From assembly GCF_030915525.1 (NCBI RefSeq), contig NZ_CP133269.1, forward strand, positions 707,001-771,000: a DNA stretch of 64,000 bases, written 5' to 3'. A program made the position numbers and the translations under genes. Below are positions 8,909-17,936 of the stretch, in pieces. A model generated the notes under the pieces. The model had not been told where the DNA came from, searched no databases, and worked only from the letters and a program-made list of their open reading frames with translations. Position 1 is the first letter of the stretch, and every line of letters starts with the position of its first letter. Origin of the DNA: Neobacillus sp. PS2-9. Its GTDB lineage: Bacteria; Bacillota; Bacilli; Bacillales; Cytobacillaceae.

Positions 8909-10690
8909 ATGACTCAATCAAATGTTCAAGTAAAAAAGGTGGATCCTATTACAGTACAGGTTGTTCTTGGTGCATTGGAAAATGTGGCAGTCGAGATGGG
9001 GCATAAACTCGCTCGCATGTCTTACTCAAGTATTATCCGAGAGTCAGAGGATTTTGGATGTGCATTAGTAGACATTAAAGGTCAGCAGCTGTGTGAATCG
9101 ACCCATAGTACACCACTTCAATCGGGGCCCATTCCCGGTTATGTAAAAGGAATCCAGCAAATTATGGAGGAACGTGGTGACACGTTTCATCCAGGGGATA
9201 TTATTATGCACAATTCCCCTTATCATGGTGCTTCGCATGGTCCTGATGTAGGCTTTTGTGTACCTGTCTTCTATCAAGATGAACTAATTGGCTTTTCAGT
9301 CACTACAGCTCACCATCTAGATATTGGCGCTTCTACTCCAGGGAGTTGCGGGATTGTTGATGCAGTGGATGCATATGCTGAAGGTCTTCAGTTTAAAGCC
9401 ATTAAGGTATATGAAAAGGGTGTTAAGAACCGTTATATTTGGGATATTTTATTTGATAATATTCGAGCGTCTGAGATGGTTGTGGGTGATATGGAAGCTC
9501 AAATAGCAGCCGCAAAGATTGGTGCCCAGCGATATATAGAGATTGTTGAAAAATATGGTCTGGATACTATAGAAGCGGCAACGGATGAATTGATGAATTA
9601 CTCAGAAAAAATGTTGAGGAATGCGATTATGAAGCTTCCTGACGGTGAGTACAGTGCGGAAGGATACTTGGATGGTTATTTGGACAGTCCTTATGCATCA
9701 AATAAGGACTTAAAAATAGTGGTTACTGTGAAGGTCAAGGAAAGCAATATTACAATTGATTTAACAGGTACCTCTCCACAGGTTCCAGATAAACCTATTA
9801 ATATGCCATTGGTAGGCACAGTCGATATTGCGATTTACCTAACGCTACGATCTATTTTATTAGATTCAACTATTTATGGGAACTTTCCGCAAAATTCCGG
9901 TTTAACAAGACCGATTTCAATTGTTGCACCAAAAGGAACCATTGCTAACCCAGTCTACCCGGCCCCTACAATTGCTCGTTTCTGCTCGGGGAATATTATT
10001 GCCGATACATTAATGAAGGCATTAGGTCAGGTGGTTCCACATCAAATCAGTGCGGGTGTGGGGAATTTACAGGTTGTAGCCTTCAGTGGGAAGAAGGATG
10101 AAAACTACTGGGTTTATATGGACATAATGGAGGGAAGTTACGGCGGTCGCTACCGAAAAGACGGTATGGATGCAGTAGATACCTTATATGCCAATACGAG
10201 AAACAATCCGATTGAGGATATCGAAGCACATTATCCTTTAAGAGTGAACCGGTACGAGCTCCGCGATAATGAATGTGCTGCTGGGAAATGGCGCGGGGGG
10301 ATCGGTTCCATTCGTGAAATCAGCTTCCTATCCGGAGGTAGCGTTTCTGTTGAAGGTGATGGCCATAAATATGCACCATGGGGATTTAATGGCGGAAAGT
10401 CCGGTGCAGTAGGTGGCTTGTCCATCCGTAATGCCGATGGAACAGACAGGAAACAGCTTCCTTCGAAACTAGCTAATACAGTTACAAAACCAGGAAGTAT
10501 CCTTCAGCTCGTAGGTCCATGCGGTGGAGGCTACGGCAATCCTTTTGAACGTGATCCAGAAAAGGTATTAGCTGATGTTCTCGATGGATTTATAACCAGT
10601 GATAAAGCTTTGTATGATTACGGAGTCGTGATTACAGAGGATGAGCAAGTCGATTTGGTGAAAACAGCCCAATTTAGAGGTGAAAACTAG
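8909..10690 (+). CDS. hyuB: hydantoinase/oxoprolinase subunit B (HyuB family)
   Basis: 593 residues; partner of HyuA in the ATP-dependent hydantoinase / acetone carboxylase superfamily. Family motifs seen: SSIIRESEDFGCALVD near residues 40-55, NSPYHGASHGPDVG near 105-118, TAHHLDIGASTPGS near 135-148, and the C-terminal GPCGGGYGNPFERDP. I chose ATG 8909, 8 bases after AGGTGGG; a GTG at 8900 in frame is the alternative and would overlap hyuA. The start follows the hyuA stop with essentially no gap. The gene ends 50 bases before the next, whose ribosome binding site is strong. Confidence 0.92.
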   Translation: MTQSNVQVKKVDPITVQVVLGALENVAVEMGHKLARMSYSSIIRESEDFGCALVDIKGQQLCESTHSTPLQSGPIPGYVKGIQQIMEERGDTFHPGDIIMHNSPYHGASHGPDVGFCVPVFYQDELIGFSVTTAHHLDIGASTPGSCGIVDAVDAYAEGLQFKAIKVYEKGVKNRYIWDILFDNIRASEMVVGDMEAQIAAAKIGAQRYIEIVEKYGLDTIEAATDELMNYSEKMLRNAIMKLPDGEYSAEGYLDGYLDSPYASNKDLKIVVTVKVKESNITIDLTGTSPQVPDKPINMPLVGTVDIAIYLTLRSILLDSTIYGNFPQNSGLTRPISIVAPKGTIANPVYPAPTIARFCSGNIIADTLMKALGQVVPHQISAGVGNLQVVAFSGKKDENYWVYMDIMEGSYGGRYRKDGMDAVDTLYANTRNNPIEDIEAHYPLRVNRYELRDNECAAGKWRGGIGSIREISFLSGGSVSVEGDGHKYAPWGFNGGKSGAVGGLSIRNADGTDRKQLPSKLANTVTKPGSILQLVGPCGGGYGNPFERDPEKVLADVLDGFITSDKALYDYGVVITEDEQVDLVKTAQFRGEN

Positions 10691-10743
10691 TTTCACCTCC
10701 CTATTATTATTTGAAAATAAAACTTTAGCTGAAGGAGGTAGCT

Positions 10744-11997
10744 ATGCAAACCGTTTATAAGATTGATAGTGAACGAATGTATGAGCGGATTATGACCCTT
10801 GCAGATATAGGGAAAACGGTTCAAGACGGTGTAAAGCGTGTTGCATTAAGTAAGGAAGATAAAGAGGCACAAATCCTTGTCACAAAGTGGATGGAACAGG
10901 CGGGAATGACAGTGAGCCATGATCACTTTGGAAATTTAATTGGTAGGAAGGAAGGGATATCATCATCTTCTTCTCTTCCTTCTATCGTGATCGGCTCCCA
11001 TATAGATTCCGTCCGTAACGGTGGCCGCTTTGATGGAATTATCGGTGTTATAGCTGGTATAGAGATTGTTCAAGTGATTCATGATGCCGAACTTTCCCAC
11101 GAACACCCACTTGAAGTAGTTGCCTTTTGTGAGGAGGAGGGTTCCCGTTTTAATGATGGTCTTTTTGGAAGTAGGGGGATGGTTGGCCGAATTGACCAAT
11201 CTCATCTTAAGTTGAAGGATGAAAATGGGGTAACTCGTTACGAGGCATTACAATCATTTGGGTTCGACATCGATCCTGATCGAATTGCTGAGTCTGTCCG
11301 CACAGCAAAGGATATTAAATTATACCTTGAGATGCATATAGAACAAGGTCCTTATTTAGACTCCAATGATTATCCTGTAGGAATTGTCAAAGGAATTGCC
11401 GGTCCTTCTTGGTATAATATCAAGCTTGAGGGAGAAGCAGGGCATGCTGGTACAGTTCCTATGAGTTTACGAAAAGATCCAGTGGCAGGGGCTGCTGAAA
11501 TTATTTCTGAAGTTGAAAGGTTATGTACACAAGATCCTAATGCAGAAACGGTTGGAACGGTAGGCAGGGTGAAGGTCCTTCCAGGAGGAAGTAACGTCAT
11601 TCCTAGTTCCGTCGAATTTTCATTAGATTTAAGAGATATTGATCTTACCAGACGAAACCGTATCTACCAACAAATCTTAGATAAGATTCAAAATGTAAGT
11701 TTTTCTAGGAATTTATCTTTTAATGTTGAAAAATATATGGCAATTGATCCAGTTTATTGTTCGGATGAGATTATTCAATTGTTCAATGAAATAAGTGAAG
11801 AAAAGGAAATGAATGCCCCTATTATGATTAGCGGGGCCGGTCATGATGCCATGCTTCTTGCAGAAATAACAGATGTCGGCATGATTTTTGTCCGATGTGC
11901 GAAAGGGATTAGTCACCAACCGAATGAACATGCAGAAAAAGCAGATATTGCTTTGGGGACTGAACTTTTATTAGAGGCAGTTCTCCGTTCGATGTAG
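10744..11997 (+). CDS. M20-family N-carbamoyl-L-amino acid hydrolase / amidohydrolase
   Basis: 417 residues, Zn-dependent hydantoinase/carbamoylase subfamily of M20 peptidases. Metal and active-site motifs: GSHIDSVRNGGRFDG near 81-95 (His and Asp ligands), CEEEGSRF near 128-135 (bridging Glu), and HIEQGPYLD near 198-206. It probably removes the carbamoyl group from the ring-opened product of HyuAB, releasing an amino acid, CO2 and ammonia. Allantoate amidohydrolases share these motifs, so the exact substrate is open. AAGGAGGTAGCT precedes ATG. It is in the sigma-54 transcription unit; a hairpin at 12004-12051 follows it. Confidence 0.88.
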   Translation: MQTVYKIDSERMYERIMTLADIGKTVQDGVKRVALSKEDKEAQILVTKWMEQAGMTVSHDHFGNLIGRKEGISSSSSLPSIVIGSHIDSVRNGGRFDGIIGVIAGIEIVQVIHDAELSHEHPLEVVAFCEEEGSRFNDGLFGSRGMVGRIDQSHLKLKDENGVTRYEALQSFGFDIDPDRIAESVRTAKDIKLYLEMHIEQGPYLDSNDYPVGIVKGIAGPSWYNIKLEGEAGHAGTVPMSLRKDPVAGAAEIISEVERLCTQDPNAETVGTVGRVKVLPGGSNVIPSSVEFSLDLRDIDLTRRNRIYQQILDKIQNVSFSRNLSFNVEKYMAIDPVYCSDEIIQLFNEISEEKEMNAPIMISGAGHDAMLLAEITDVGMIFVRCAKGISHQPNEHAEKADIALGTELLLEAVLRSM

Positions 11998-12003
11998 TGT
12001 TAC

Positions 12004-12051
12004 AAAGTGCAATCTAACAAGTAAATGTACCTGATTGCACTTTCTTTTTTA
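12004..12051 (+). terminator. internal terminator-like hairpin between hydrolase and permease genes
   Basis: AAAGTGCAATC pairs with GATTGCACTTT around an 18-base loop and is followed by CTTTTTT. It probably limits, or separates, expression of the permease gene downstream. Confidence 0.7.
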
Positions 12052-12109
12052 TCGTAACTTTTCTGAAAATTATGTAAATAACTACACGAAAACTGAGAGG
12101 ATGATGAAA

Positions 12110-13456
12110 ATGAGTCATGATTCAACAGAATTAACGAAAAGTTCAAAACGCGAGGCTTTAAATCCAGTACCAAATGAAAAACGTATTTTTGGTTTATCTA
12201 GTTATATTTTGATGTGGATTTCTTCGATGGTAGTTATTCAAATTTTTATGATTGGTCAATCCTTCTTACCGCCTGCAGGCAAGCTGAACATTTTACAAGC
12301 GGGGGTTGTTGCGGGTATTTCTGCTTTAATAACAGGAATCTTTTTTGTACTCAACTCGAAGCCGGGAATGGTGTATGGAATTCCGTTTATTGTTCAAGCT
12401 CGCTTGCCTTTTGGATATAACGGAGCAAGGTTTGCTTCCCTTATCCGTGTCTTACCAGCTATTTTCTGGTATGGAATTGGGTCCTGGATTGGTGCAAGTG
12501 CAATCAATTATGTAACAAAAACAATTTGGGGCTATGAAAATATTTGGTTGTATTTCATTCTGTTCCAATTAGTTCAGACAATTATCGCTTATTATGGAAT
12601 CCAATCAATTAAGTGGTTTGACTCTGCGCTTTCCGTCGTCATTCTTGGATTTCTCATTTATATTGTTATTCAATTAATTAATGTTGGCGGAGGGAACATG
12701 GAAGAAACGTGGAAAACAGAAGGTACATGGGGAGCACCATTCTATGCTGCAATATCAGCCTCAGTCGGGATTTTAATCACAGCTGCTATCAGTAACGGAG
12801 ACTTAAGCCGCTATTTGAAGAATGAAACCAAAAATAATTGGATAGGTCATTTTGTTGGAATCGTTCCAATGTTTGTCATTATGCTGGCGATTGGTGTGTT
12901 ATCAGCGGCAGCAACTGGAATTTGGGATCCGGTTCAGGCATTGGTTTCAGTTATTCCTAACCCAATTGTAGCAGTTGCATTAATGATTTTTATAGTCATT
13001 GCTCAGTTTACTAGTAATTTGACTATCAATATCGAACCTCCTGCCATTGTGTTAATGGAAACTTTTAATATAAGATGGGGAACCGCTGTTATTGTAGTTG
13101 GAATCCTAAGTATTGTTACCTTCCCATGGCTGTTAATTACAAGTTCTGCCTTTAACACATTCATTGCTTTTTATTCTGCCTTCTTAGGACCGCTACTCGG
13201 GATTTTATTAGCAGATTTTTATATCGTGCGCAAACAAAAGCTAAACATGGAGGAGCACTATACAAAAACTGTCAAGTATAACTGGCTGGGAATTGGTTCA
13301 CTGCTAATCAGTGGGTTTGTCGGAGTATACTTCCTTTCTATTTCATGGATGGTCAGCTTACCACTCAGCTCCTTGCTCTACTGGGCAGGTTATAAATTCT
13401 TGCCAGCCAATAAAAATCAACCAATACAAACTCAAGGCGGATTAAATGTAAGGTAA
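12110..13456 (+). CDS. NCS1-family permease (hydantoin/allantoin/nucleobase type)
   Basis: 448 residues with about 12 hydrophobic segments, a typical nucleobase:cation symporter-1 protein. NCS1 signatures include the N-terminal NPVPNEKRIFGLSSY, then GIPFIVQARLPFGYNGA in TM3 (written in two parts: GIPFIVQAR, LPFGYNGA) and SNGDLSRYLKN. The family includes Mhp1, a hydantoin transporter, which suits its place after hyuAB and the carbamoylase; allantoin or cytosine are alternatives. I chose ATG 12110, 9 bases from AGAGG; two ATGs at 12101 and 12104 are too close to it. A terminator follows at 13489-13520. The hairpin before the gene suggests lower expression than the enzymes. Confidence 0.88.
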   Translation: MSHDSTELTKSSKREALNPVPNEKRIFGLSSYILMWISSMVVIQIFMIGQSFLPPAGKLNILQAGVVAGISALITGIFFVLNSKPGMVYGIPFIVQARLPFGYNGARFASLIRVLPAIFWYGIGSWIGASAINYVTKTIWGYENIWLYFILFQLVQTIIAYYGIQSIKWFDSALSVVILGFLIYIVIQLINVGGGNMEETWKTEGTWGAPFYAAISASVGILITAAISNGDLSRYLKNETKNNWIGHFVGIVPMFVIMLAIGVLSAAATGIWDPVQALVSVIPNPIVAVALMIFIVIAQFTSNLTINIEPPAIVLMETFNIRWGTAVIVVGILSIVTFPWLLITSSAFNTFIAFYSAFLGPLLGILLADFYIVRKQKLNMEEHYTKTVKYNWLGIGSLLISGFVGVYFLSISWMVSLPLSSLLYWAGYKFLPANKNQPIQTQGGLNVR

Positions 13457-13488
13457 GTGAGACACTGCCTATGCCGAAAAATTAAACT

Positions 13489-13520
13489 AAGCCCAATCTC
13501 CTCTATAGAAGATTGGGCTT
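13489..13520 (+). terminator. terminator of the hydantoin-type cluster
   Basis: AAGCCCAATCT and AGATTGGGCTT pair around CCTCTATAGA-type loop bases, followed by a T-rich stretch. Confidence 0.85.
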
Positions 13521-13568
13521 GGTTATTTTTCCTTGGAGCTTAAGCACTTAAGAGTCACGAAAACAGGA

Positions 13569-13600
13569 AAAAGAAGAGTCCACCCCCGGACTCTTCTTCC
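13569..13600 (-). terminator. terminator of the PTS operon
   Basis: AAGAAGAGTCC and GGACTCTTCTT form an 11-bp stem with a 6-base loop; on the minus strand it is followed by TTTTTCC, just after the EIIA stop. Confidence 0.85.
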
Positions 13601-13611
13601 CAAAACCAAAC

Positions 13612-14067
13612 CTATTCAATTTGCCCCAACAACTCTAATGCTTGTTCCTTGGTTTCAATCGCTAACAACTGCTCTCTATACTCCTCGTTCATCAGTTTCC
13701 GAGATAGCATCTGAAGAATCTTAAGATGTTCATTGCCCGCTGCTTCTTCCGGCACAGCAATCATAAAGATTAACTTGGCAGGTGTGCCGTCATACGCTTC
13801 CCAGTCCACACCATCGCGTTTCAGACCGAACACCACAGTTGGTTTGACAACCGCCTTCGATTTACCGTGAGGGATAGCAATCGACATGCCAATTCCTGTT
13901 GTACTTTCTTTTTCACGATTCATGATCGCTTTTTTGAATTTACGCTTCGATTTGATGGCGCCAAACTCGTCTAACTTCTCAATCATTTCATCAATTACAG
14001 ATTCCTTCGTGTTCCCTTGGATGTTTGTTTCAATAAGCTCTAGACTGATTAAATCCGTTAATTTCAT
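13612..14067 (-). CDS. PTS fructose/mannose-type EIIA component
   Basis: 151-residue stand-alone EIIA of the fructose/mannitol family (PTS_EIIA type 2). The phosphorylatable histidine is in IGMSIAIPHGKS (about residues 60-72). EIIA passes phosphate from HPr to EIIB. It starts 7 bases after the EIIBC stop, with GGAGTGATAATAG before ATG, so it is the second gene of the operon. In many Bacillus mannose or fructose transporters this domain is fused to EIIBC; here it is a separate protein. Confidence 0.92.
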   Translation of the reverse strand: MKLTDLISLELIETNIQGNTKESVIDEMIEKLDEFGAIKSKRKFKKAIMNREKESTTGIGMSIAIPHGKSKAVVKPTVVFGLKRDGVDWEAYDGTPAKLIFMIAVPEEAAGNEHLKILQMLSRKLMNEEYREQLLAIETKEQALELLGQIE

Positions 14068-14073
14068 CTATTA

Positions 14074-15468
14074 TCACTCCACATTCTTTTTCAATGCATT
14101 GACCATAAGTGCTGTCACAACGACCCCAACTACAATTGCAACTAAGAACATTACCACATTATCCACTGCACCAAGTGCTGCAACAATCAATCCTCCGTGT
14201 GGAACGTGGTCGCCAACGTGGCTTAGCATCGCTATGACCGAACCTGCCATGGAACCAACCATGATACTTGGAATAACGCGAAGCGGGTCTTTGGCTGCGA
14301 ATGGAATTGCCCCTTCTGTGATACCGAATAGACCCATGAAGAAGGCGGCTTTTCCTGCTTCTTTTTCCGCATCTTCGTATTTTCTCTTGTTCATTAGTGT
14401 TGCTAGACCCATACCAATTGGAGGGATACAGATTGCTGCTGCGATTGAACCCATGATGGCGTAGTTACCAGAAGCGATCATTGCAGAACCGAATAAGAAC
14501 GCTACCTTGTTCACTGGACCACCCATATCAAAGGAAATCATTGCACCTAATAATAATGCTAATAAAATTGAACTTGTACCTTGCATACCATTTAAGAAAT
14601 CAGTTAATGCTGTGAACACGCCTGCAACTGGTTTACCAAGGATAAAGATAAAGACGGCTGAAACTACGACACTTGCTAAAATCGGGATAATCAAGATAGG
14701 CATAATTGGCTGCACCATTTTTGGTACCTTCCAGCGCTTGATCCATTTTGCTACATATCCTGCTATAAAACCGGCAATAATTCCTCCAAGGAACCCTGCG
14801 CCTGCTTCACTGCTATAAAATTCCCCATGTGCTGCAATATATCCACCGACCATACCAGGTACTAATCCAGGACGGTCTGCAATACTCATCGCGATAAATC
14901 CGGCTAAAATGGGAACCATAAATCCGAATGATGCCGCACCGACATTTAAGACAGAATTCCAAATCGAATCTGGATCGACCACCATTCCCTTAGCTGTCGG
15001 ATGACCGCCAAGACCTAATGCTAATGCGATTAAAATTCCGCCGACCACAACGAATGGAATCATGTAAGATACACCGTTCATTAAGTGGCGATAAAACGGG
15101 TTTTGTTTCTCTTTTCTTTCACTTTTAATTTGATCAACGGACTTCATGCTTTCTTGGTGAACAGGAACGTCACCAGTTAACACGCTGTTGATTAATTCTT
15201 CGGGCTTGCGGATTCCGTCCTGCACACCTGTAACAAGCAGCTTTTTGCCAACAAATCTTGCTGTATCAACGGTTTTGTCGGCAGCGATGATAATACCATC
15301 TGCTTCTTGAATTTCTTGTTCCGTTAGTTCATTTTCGACCCCGATGGACCCTTGCGTTTCGACCTTCATTTGATGTCCTAGCTTTTCGCCGGCCTTTTGT
15401 AAGTTTTCAGCTGCCATATACGTATGGGCAATGCCGTTTGGACATGAGGTAATCGCTAATAATTTCAT
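14074..15468 (-). CDS. PTS fructose/mannose-type EIIBC component
   Basis: About 464 residues. The N-terminal EIIB domain (about 1-100) has the phosphocysteine in LLAITSCPNGIAHTYMAAE (given in two parts: LLAITSCPNG, IAHTYMAAENL). Residues about 125-460 form the EIIC membrane domain, with about nine hydrophobic segments. Family Fru (EIIBC fructose; mannose permease ManP is in the same family). The start could be ATG 15480, but the EIIB fold begins at the second Met (15468); GGAG lies between. The nearby manA and PRD regulator favour mannose as the sugar, fructose being the alternative. A cre box at 15545 predicts CcpA repression. Confidence 0.9.
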   Translation of the reverse strand: MKLLAITSCPNGIAHTYMAAENLQKAGEKLGHQMKVETQGSIGVENELTEQEIQEADGIIIAADKTVDTARFVGKKLLVTGVQDGIRKPEELINSVLTGDVPVHQESMKSVDQIKSERKEKQNPFYRHLMNGVSYMIPFVVVGGILIALALGLGGHPTAKGMVVDPDSIWNSVLNVGAASFGFMVPILAGFIAMSIADRPGLVPGMVGGYIAAHGEFYSSEAGAGFLGGIIAGFIAGYVAKWIKRWKVPKMVQPIMPILIIPILASVVVSAVFIFILGKPVAGVFTALTDFLNGMQGTSSILLALLLGAMISFDMGGPVNKVAFLFGSAMIASGNYAIMGSIAAAICIPPIGMGLATLMNKRKYEDAEKEAGKAAFFMGLFGITEGAIPFAAKDPLRVIPSIMVGSMAGSVIAMLSHVGDHVPHGGLIVAALGAVDNVVMFLVAIVVGVVVTALMVNALKKNVE

Positions 15469-15544
15469 GGATGCTTTCATCTCCTGTATGTAAGATTTTT
15501 TTTGAAAAATAATTTAAATAATGTCTATGTATTAGTTATACTAC

Positions 15545-15558
15545 TGAAATCGATTTCA
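15545..15558. promoter_or_regulatory. catabolite-responsive element (cre)
   Basis: TGAAATCGATTTCA is a perfect palindrome fitting the CcpA consensus TGWAANCGNTNWCA. It is about 75 bases upstream of the EIIBC start, in the leader/promoter region of the PTS operon. Confidence 0.8.
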
Positions 15559-15608
15559 AAAAGAATGAATGTTTACCGCAATATGCGGAAAAACCTGTTT
15601 TAATACGA

Positions 15609-15646
15609 CAAAAACCGTCAAATTCTAAGGATTTGACGGTTTTTTA
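15609..15646. terminator. terminator after the PRD regulator gene
   Basis: AAAAACCGTCAAAT and ATTTGACGGTTTTT form a 14-bp stem around a 7-base loop with T-runs on both strands. It overlaps the regulator's stop codon and closes that gene (minus strand). Confidence 0.85.
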
Positions 15647-17590
15647 TAAGCTTTTGATAAACTCTTCTAGTGTTTTTTGCTTGATTAAGTTCGTCATCTG
15701 CAGTGGATGATCGGTTAATTGTCCAATTTCGGTGAACAATTCCCTGGTCGTCGTATATTCCTCAGGCTTGGTCGCTAAGGTTAGGACGAGGGAGACGTAT
15801 TCTTTCCCCCAAAAGAGCGGCTTATTCAATATCCCGACAGCGATGGCGGACTTTTTAATGTACGAAGGGTCCCCATGTGGAATGGCAATGCCTCCGCCAA
15901 TGTTCGTGGAGGAATGCTGCTCACGAATGATGGAGGATTCGATATATTCTTTACTCACATAACCGTGTTCCTCGAGCCTGGTGGTGAGTGCTTCAATAAC
16001 TTCATAGGGATGACTGTACTTTAGGTTCATTACAATCAATTCTTCTTTCACTAGCTCTCGTAAATAAGGGAGGGTTCCGGTATGCTGGGCTGTGCCCGAT
16101 GTTGCTTTTTGACTGCTGAGCTCTTCTATAAATGCCTGCAGCTTGTTTTCCTCCTCTGCTGTTAAAAGAGGTGTTACTTGAACCACAGGGAGGGTGGTAG
16201 TAGAGATTGGCACGGTCGAAATAATGAAATCAATATCTGCCGCTGTGTACTGATTGATTTTGTTAATCGAAACCGATTCAAGGATATCTAACGAGTGGAA
16301 TTTTCGTTCCAGCTTCGTACGAAGGAGAACAGATGCACCAATTCCCATCGGGCAAACAATGATCGTTTTCTTGTTGCTCCCGCTTTTTCGCTGTAGTCTT
16401 TCAAGGGATGCTTGGAAGTGAAGAGTGAGGTAGGCGGCCTCTTCTTCAGGAATCTGTAGGTCCCGGCTCTGGTTTACATGGATGATTTCGTTCATAATCG
16501 TATCAAACATGTACGGATACATTCGCTTAATTTCATCCAGTATGGGGTTCGTCACACTCAGGCGATGGCGAATCCGATTCATCGTGGATTGAAGGTGAAC
16601 GTGTAATCCACGGAATAAGTCCTCATCGTGAGAAAAAGGAATATGCATCATGTGAGAGAGTTGACTAACCAACGTGGCTGTTAGTTCTTGCACATCTACA
16701 TCCACTTCGTTGCCTGCTTCAGGTGCATGTTGAACCCTTCCTCCTAAAAAATGAAGAGCGATATAGGCCATTTCCTGTTGTGGAAAACGGATGGCAAAAT
16801 GATGCTCCATTTTTTTCATGACGTCTTCGGCAGTGGCGTATTCCCTTTTTGTCAGGATGCTGTCGAGCTCTGCTTCGGGAAGCTGGATGGAATGACCTTG
16901 TTTTAACCGTTTGACTGCAATCAGCATATGTACGGTGAGGTTTTGCAAGGTTTCATCTGTATACGGGTTGGTGTTCAGCGTGTTTGCGTCCTCAAGGGAT
17001 TGTTTTATGGTCTGGACGTCCTGCTTTTCGAAAAATTGCTCCCAAAATTGCATCCGACTGGCTGTGCTTTCTACGAAGGCTGGTACTTTCGAGATTGCTT
17101 GACGCCAATTTTGCTCCGCCCCTTCTACCTCAATTCCTAGCTTCTTTTTTGTTGTAAGCTGTAGGTTGGATTTCGCGAGGAAGCCTTCAATTTTCTCGAG
17201 ATCTTTTTTGATCACCGCTTTGTTGACAAAAAATAGGTCTGATAGCTTTTGAAGGGTTAAGGACTTTTTCTCTACTAGAAGTAATTCCAAAATGCGAACT
17301 AATCGGTTCTTTTCATCCATCTCATCATTCGTTGACCCTGTGCTCGCGTGGTAAAGCGTATTCAAAAGTTCTTCTCGTTCAGTTGAGCTAATCTCCAGCT
17401 GAAAACCGATATTGGGCTTTCTGGAGAGAGTCGCATGTGAATGCTCACTTAACCAAAGATCGAGCACCTTCGAATCATTCCTTACCGTCTTCTCCGAGCA
17501 CCCTAGTCTGTCCGCTAGTTGCTGCGAAGACAAAAACTTATCACGGGACTCAAGCAAAATCCGCAGCATCGTCCGTTGCCGTTCATTCAT
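15644..17590 (-). CDS. manR: PRD-containing transcriptional regulator, BglG/ManR/MtlR type
   Basis: 648 residues with the full activator layout: N-terminal HTH domains (about 1-160, with SSQQLADRLGCSEKTVRNDS as the first helix-turn-helix), two PTS regulation domains (about 180-400, containing phosphorylatable histidines such as YIALHFLGG and YLTLHFQAS), an EIIB-like domain with VCPMGIGASVLL (near 410-420), and a C-terminal EIIA-like domain with GGGIAIPHGDPSY. Activity is controlled by phosphorylation by HPr and by the cognate EIIB. It lies between the PTS operon and manA and is transcribed like the PTS genes, so regulation of both is likely. The symbol is by analogy to Bacillus manR. AGGTGAAAAAGAA precedes ATG. 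Confidence 0.85.
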   Translation of the reverse strand: MNERQRTMLRILLESRDKFLSSQQLADRLGCSEKTVRNDSKVLDLWLSEHSHATLSRKPNIGFQLEISSTEREELLNTLYHASTGSTNDEMDEKNRLVRILELLLVEKKSLTLQKLSDLFFVNKAVIKKDLEKIEGFLAKSNLQLTTKKKLGIEVEGAEQNWRQAISKVPAFVESTASRMQFWEQFFEKQDVQTIKQSLEDANTLNTNPYTDETLQNLTVHMLIAVKRLKQGHSIQLPEAELDSILTKREYATAEDVMKKMEHHFAIRFPQQEMAYIALHFLGGRVQHAPEAGNEVDVDVQELTATLVSQLSHMMHIPFSHDEDLFRGLHVHLQSTMNRIRHRLSVTNPILDEIKRMYPYMFDTIMNEIIHVNQSRDLQIPEEEAAYLTLHFQASLERLQRKSGSNKKTIIVCPMGIGASVLLRTKLERKFHSLDILESVSINKINQYTAADIDFIISTVPISTTTLPVVQVTPLLTAEEENKLQAFIEELSSQKATSGTAQHTGTLPYLRELVKEELIVMNLKYSHPYEVIEALTTRLEEHGYVSKEYIESSIIREQHSSTNIGGGIAIPHGDPSYIKKSAIAVGILNKPLFWGKEYVSLVLTLATKPEEYTTTRELFTEIGQLTDHPLQMTNLIKQKTLEEFIKSL

Positions 17591-17636
17591 TTCTTTTTCA
17601 CCTCACTTAATAATGTTGTGGTTGTGTACGCCTCAG

Positions 17637-17668
17637 GTGGACAGTGTCCACGAGCGGTGCCTGACACC
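17637..17668. repeat. palindrome GTGGACAGTGTCCAC plus GGTGCCTGACACC
   Basis: A 15-bp perfect palindrome (17637-17651) followed at 17656-17668 by GGTGCCTGACACC. The second word recurs at 51990-52002. Both lie between the PRD regulator and manA. Confidence 0.6.
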
Positions 17669-17870
17669 AGTTGTGATCCAATGCGGAATTTATCGAACAT
17701 TTGTGAATGGTATCATATTACGTTTTTTCTGTCACCATCGAAAATGTGACGAAGAACGGACGGATTTTATTTTGCTTCTATTTTAGAAATGGAGTATTCT
17801 TGTGAATGAGTTCATTTTTAGTTTTTTACAAAAACTACTTATTTATTATTGGAGGCTGGCTCAAATGCAT

Positions 17871-17887
17871 AAGGGGTCAGACCCCTT
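17871..17887. repeat. palindrome AAGGGGTCAGACCCCTT
   Basis: A 17-bp palindrome-type repeat 50 bases upstream of manA. Related words (AGGGTCAGAC / GTCTGACCCT) form the hairpin at 59082-59112. Confidence 0.7.
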
Positions 17888-17936
17888 TCGACAAAGCCTC
17901 CACACCCGTGACTACATAGAGCAGGAGGAACCAATC

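Noticed and set aside
12035..12109. Extended N-terminus for the NCS1 permease
   Set aside because: The extra residues overlap the hairpin at 12004-12051 and lack a ribosome binding site; AGAGG serves ATG 12110.
17802..17936. 45-residue N-terminal extension of ManA
   Set aside because: It would translate through a REP-like palindrome, and AGGAGG lies just before ATG 17937, where the conserved ManA sequence starts.
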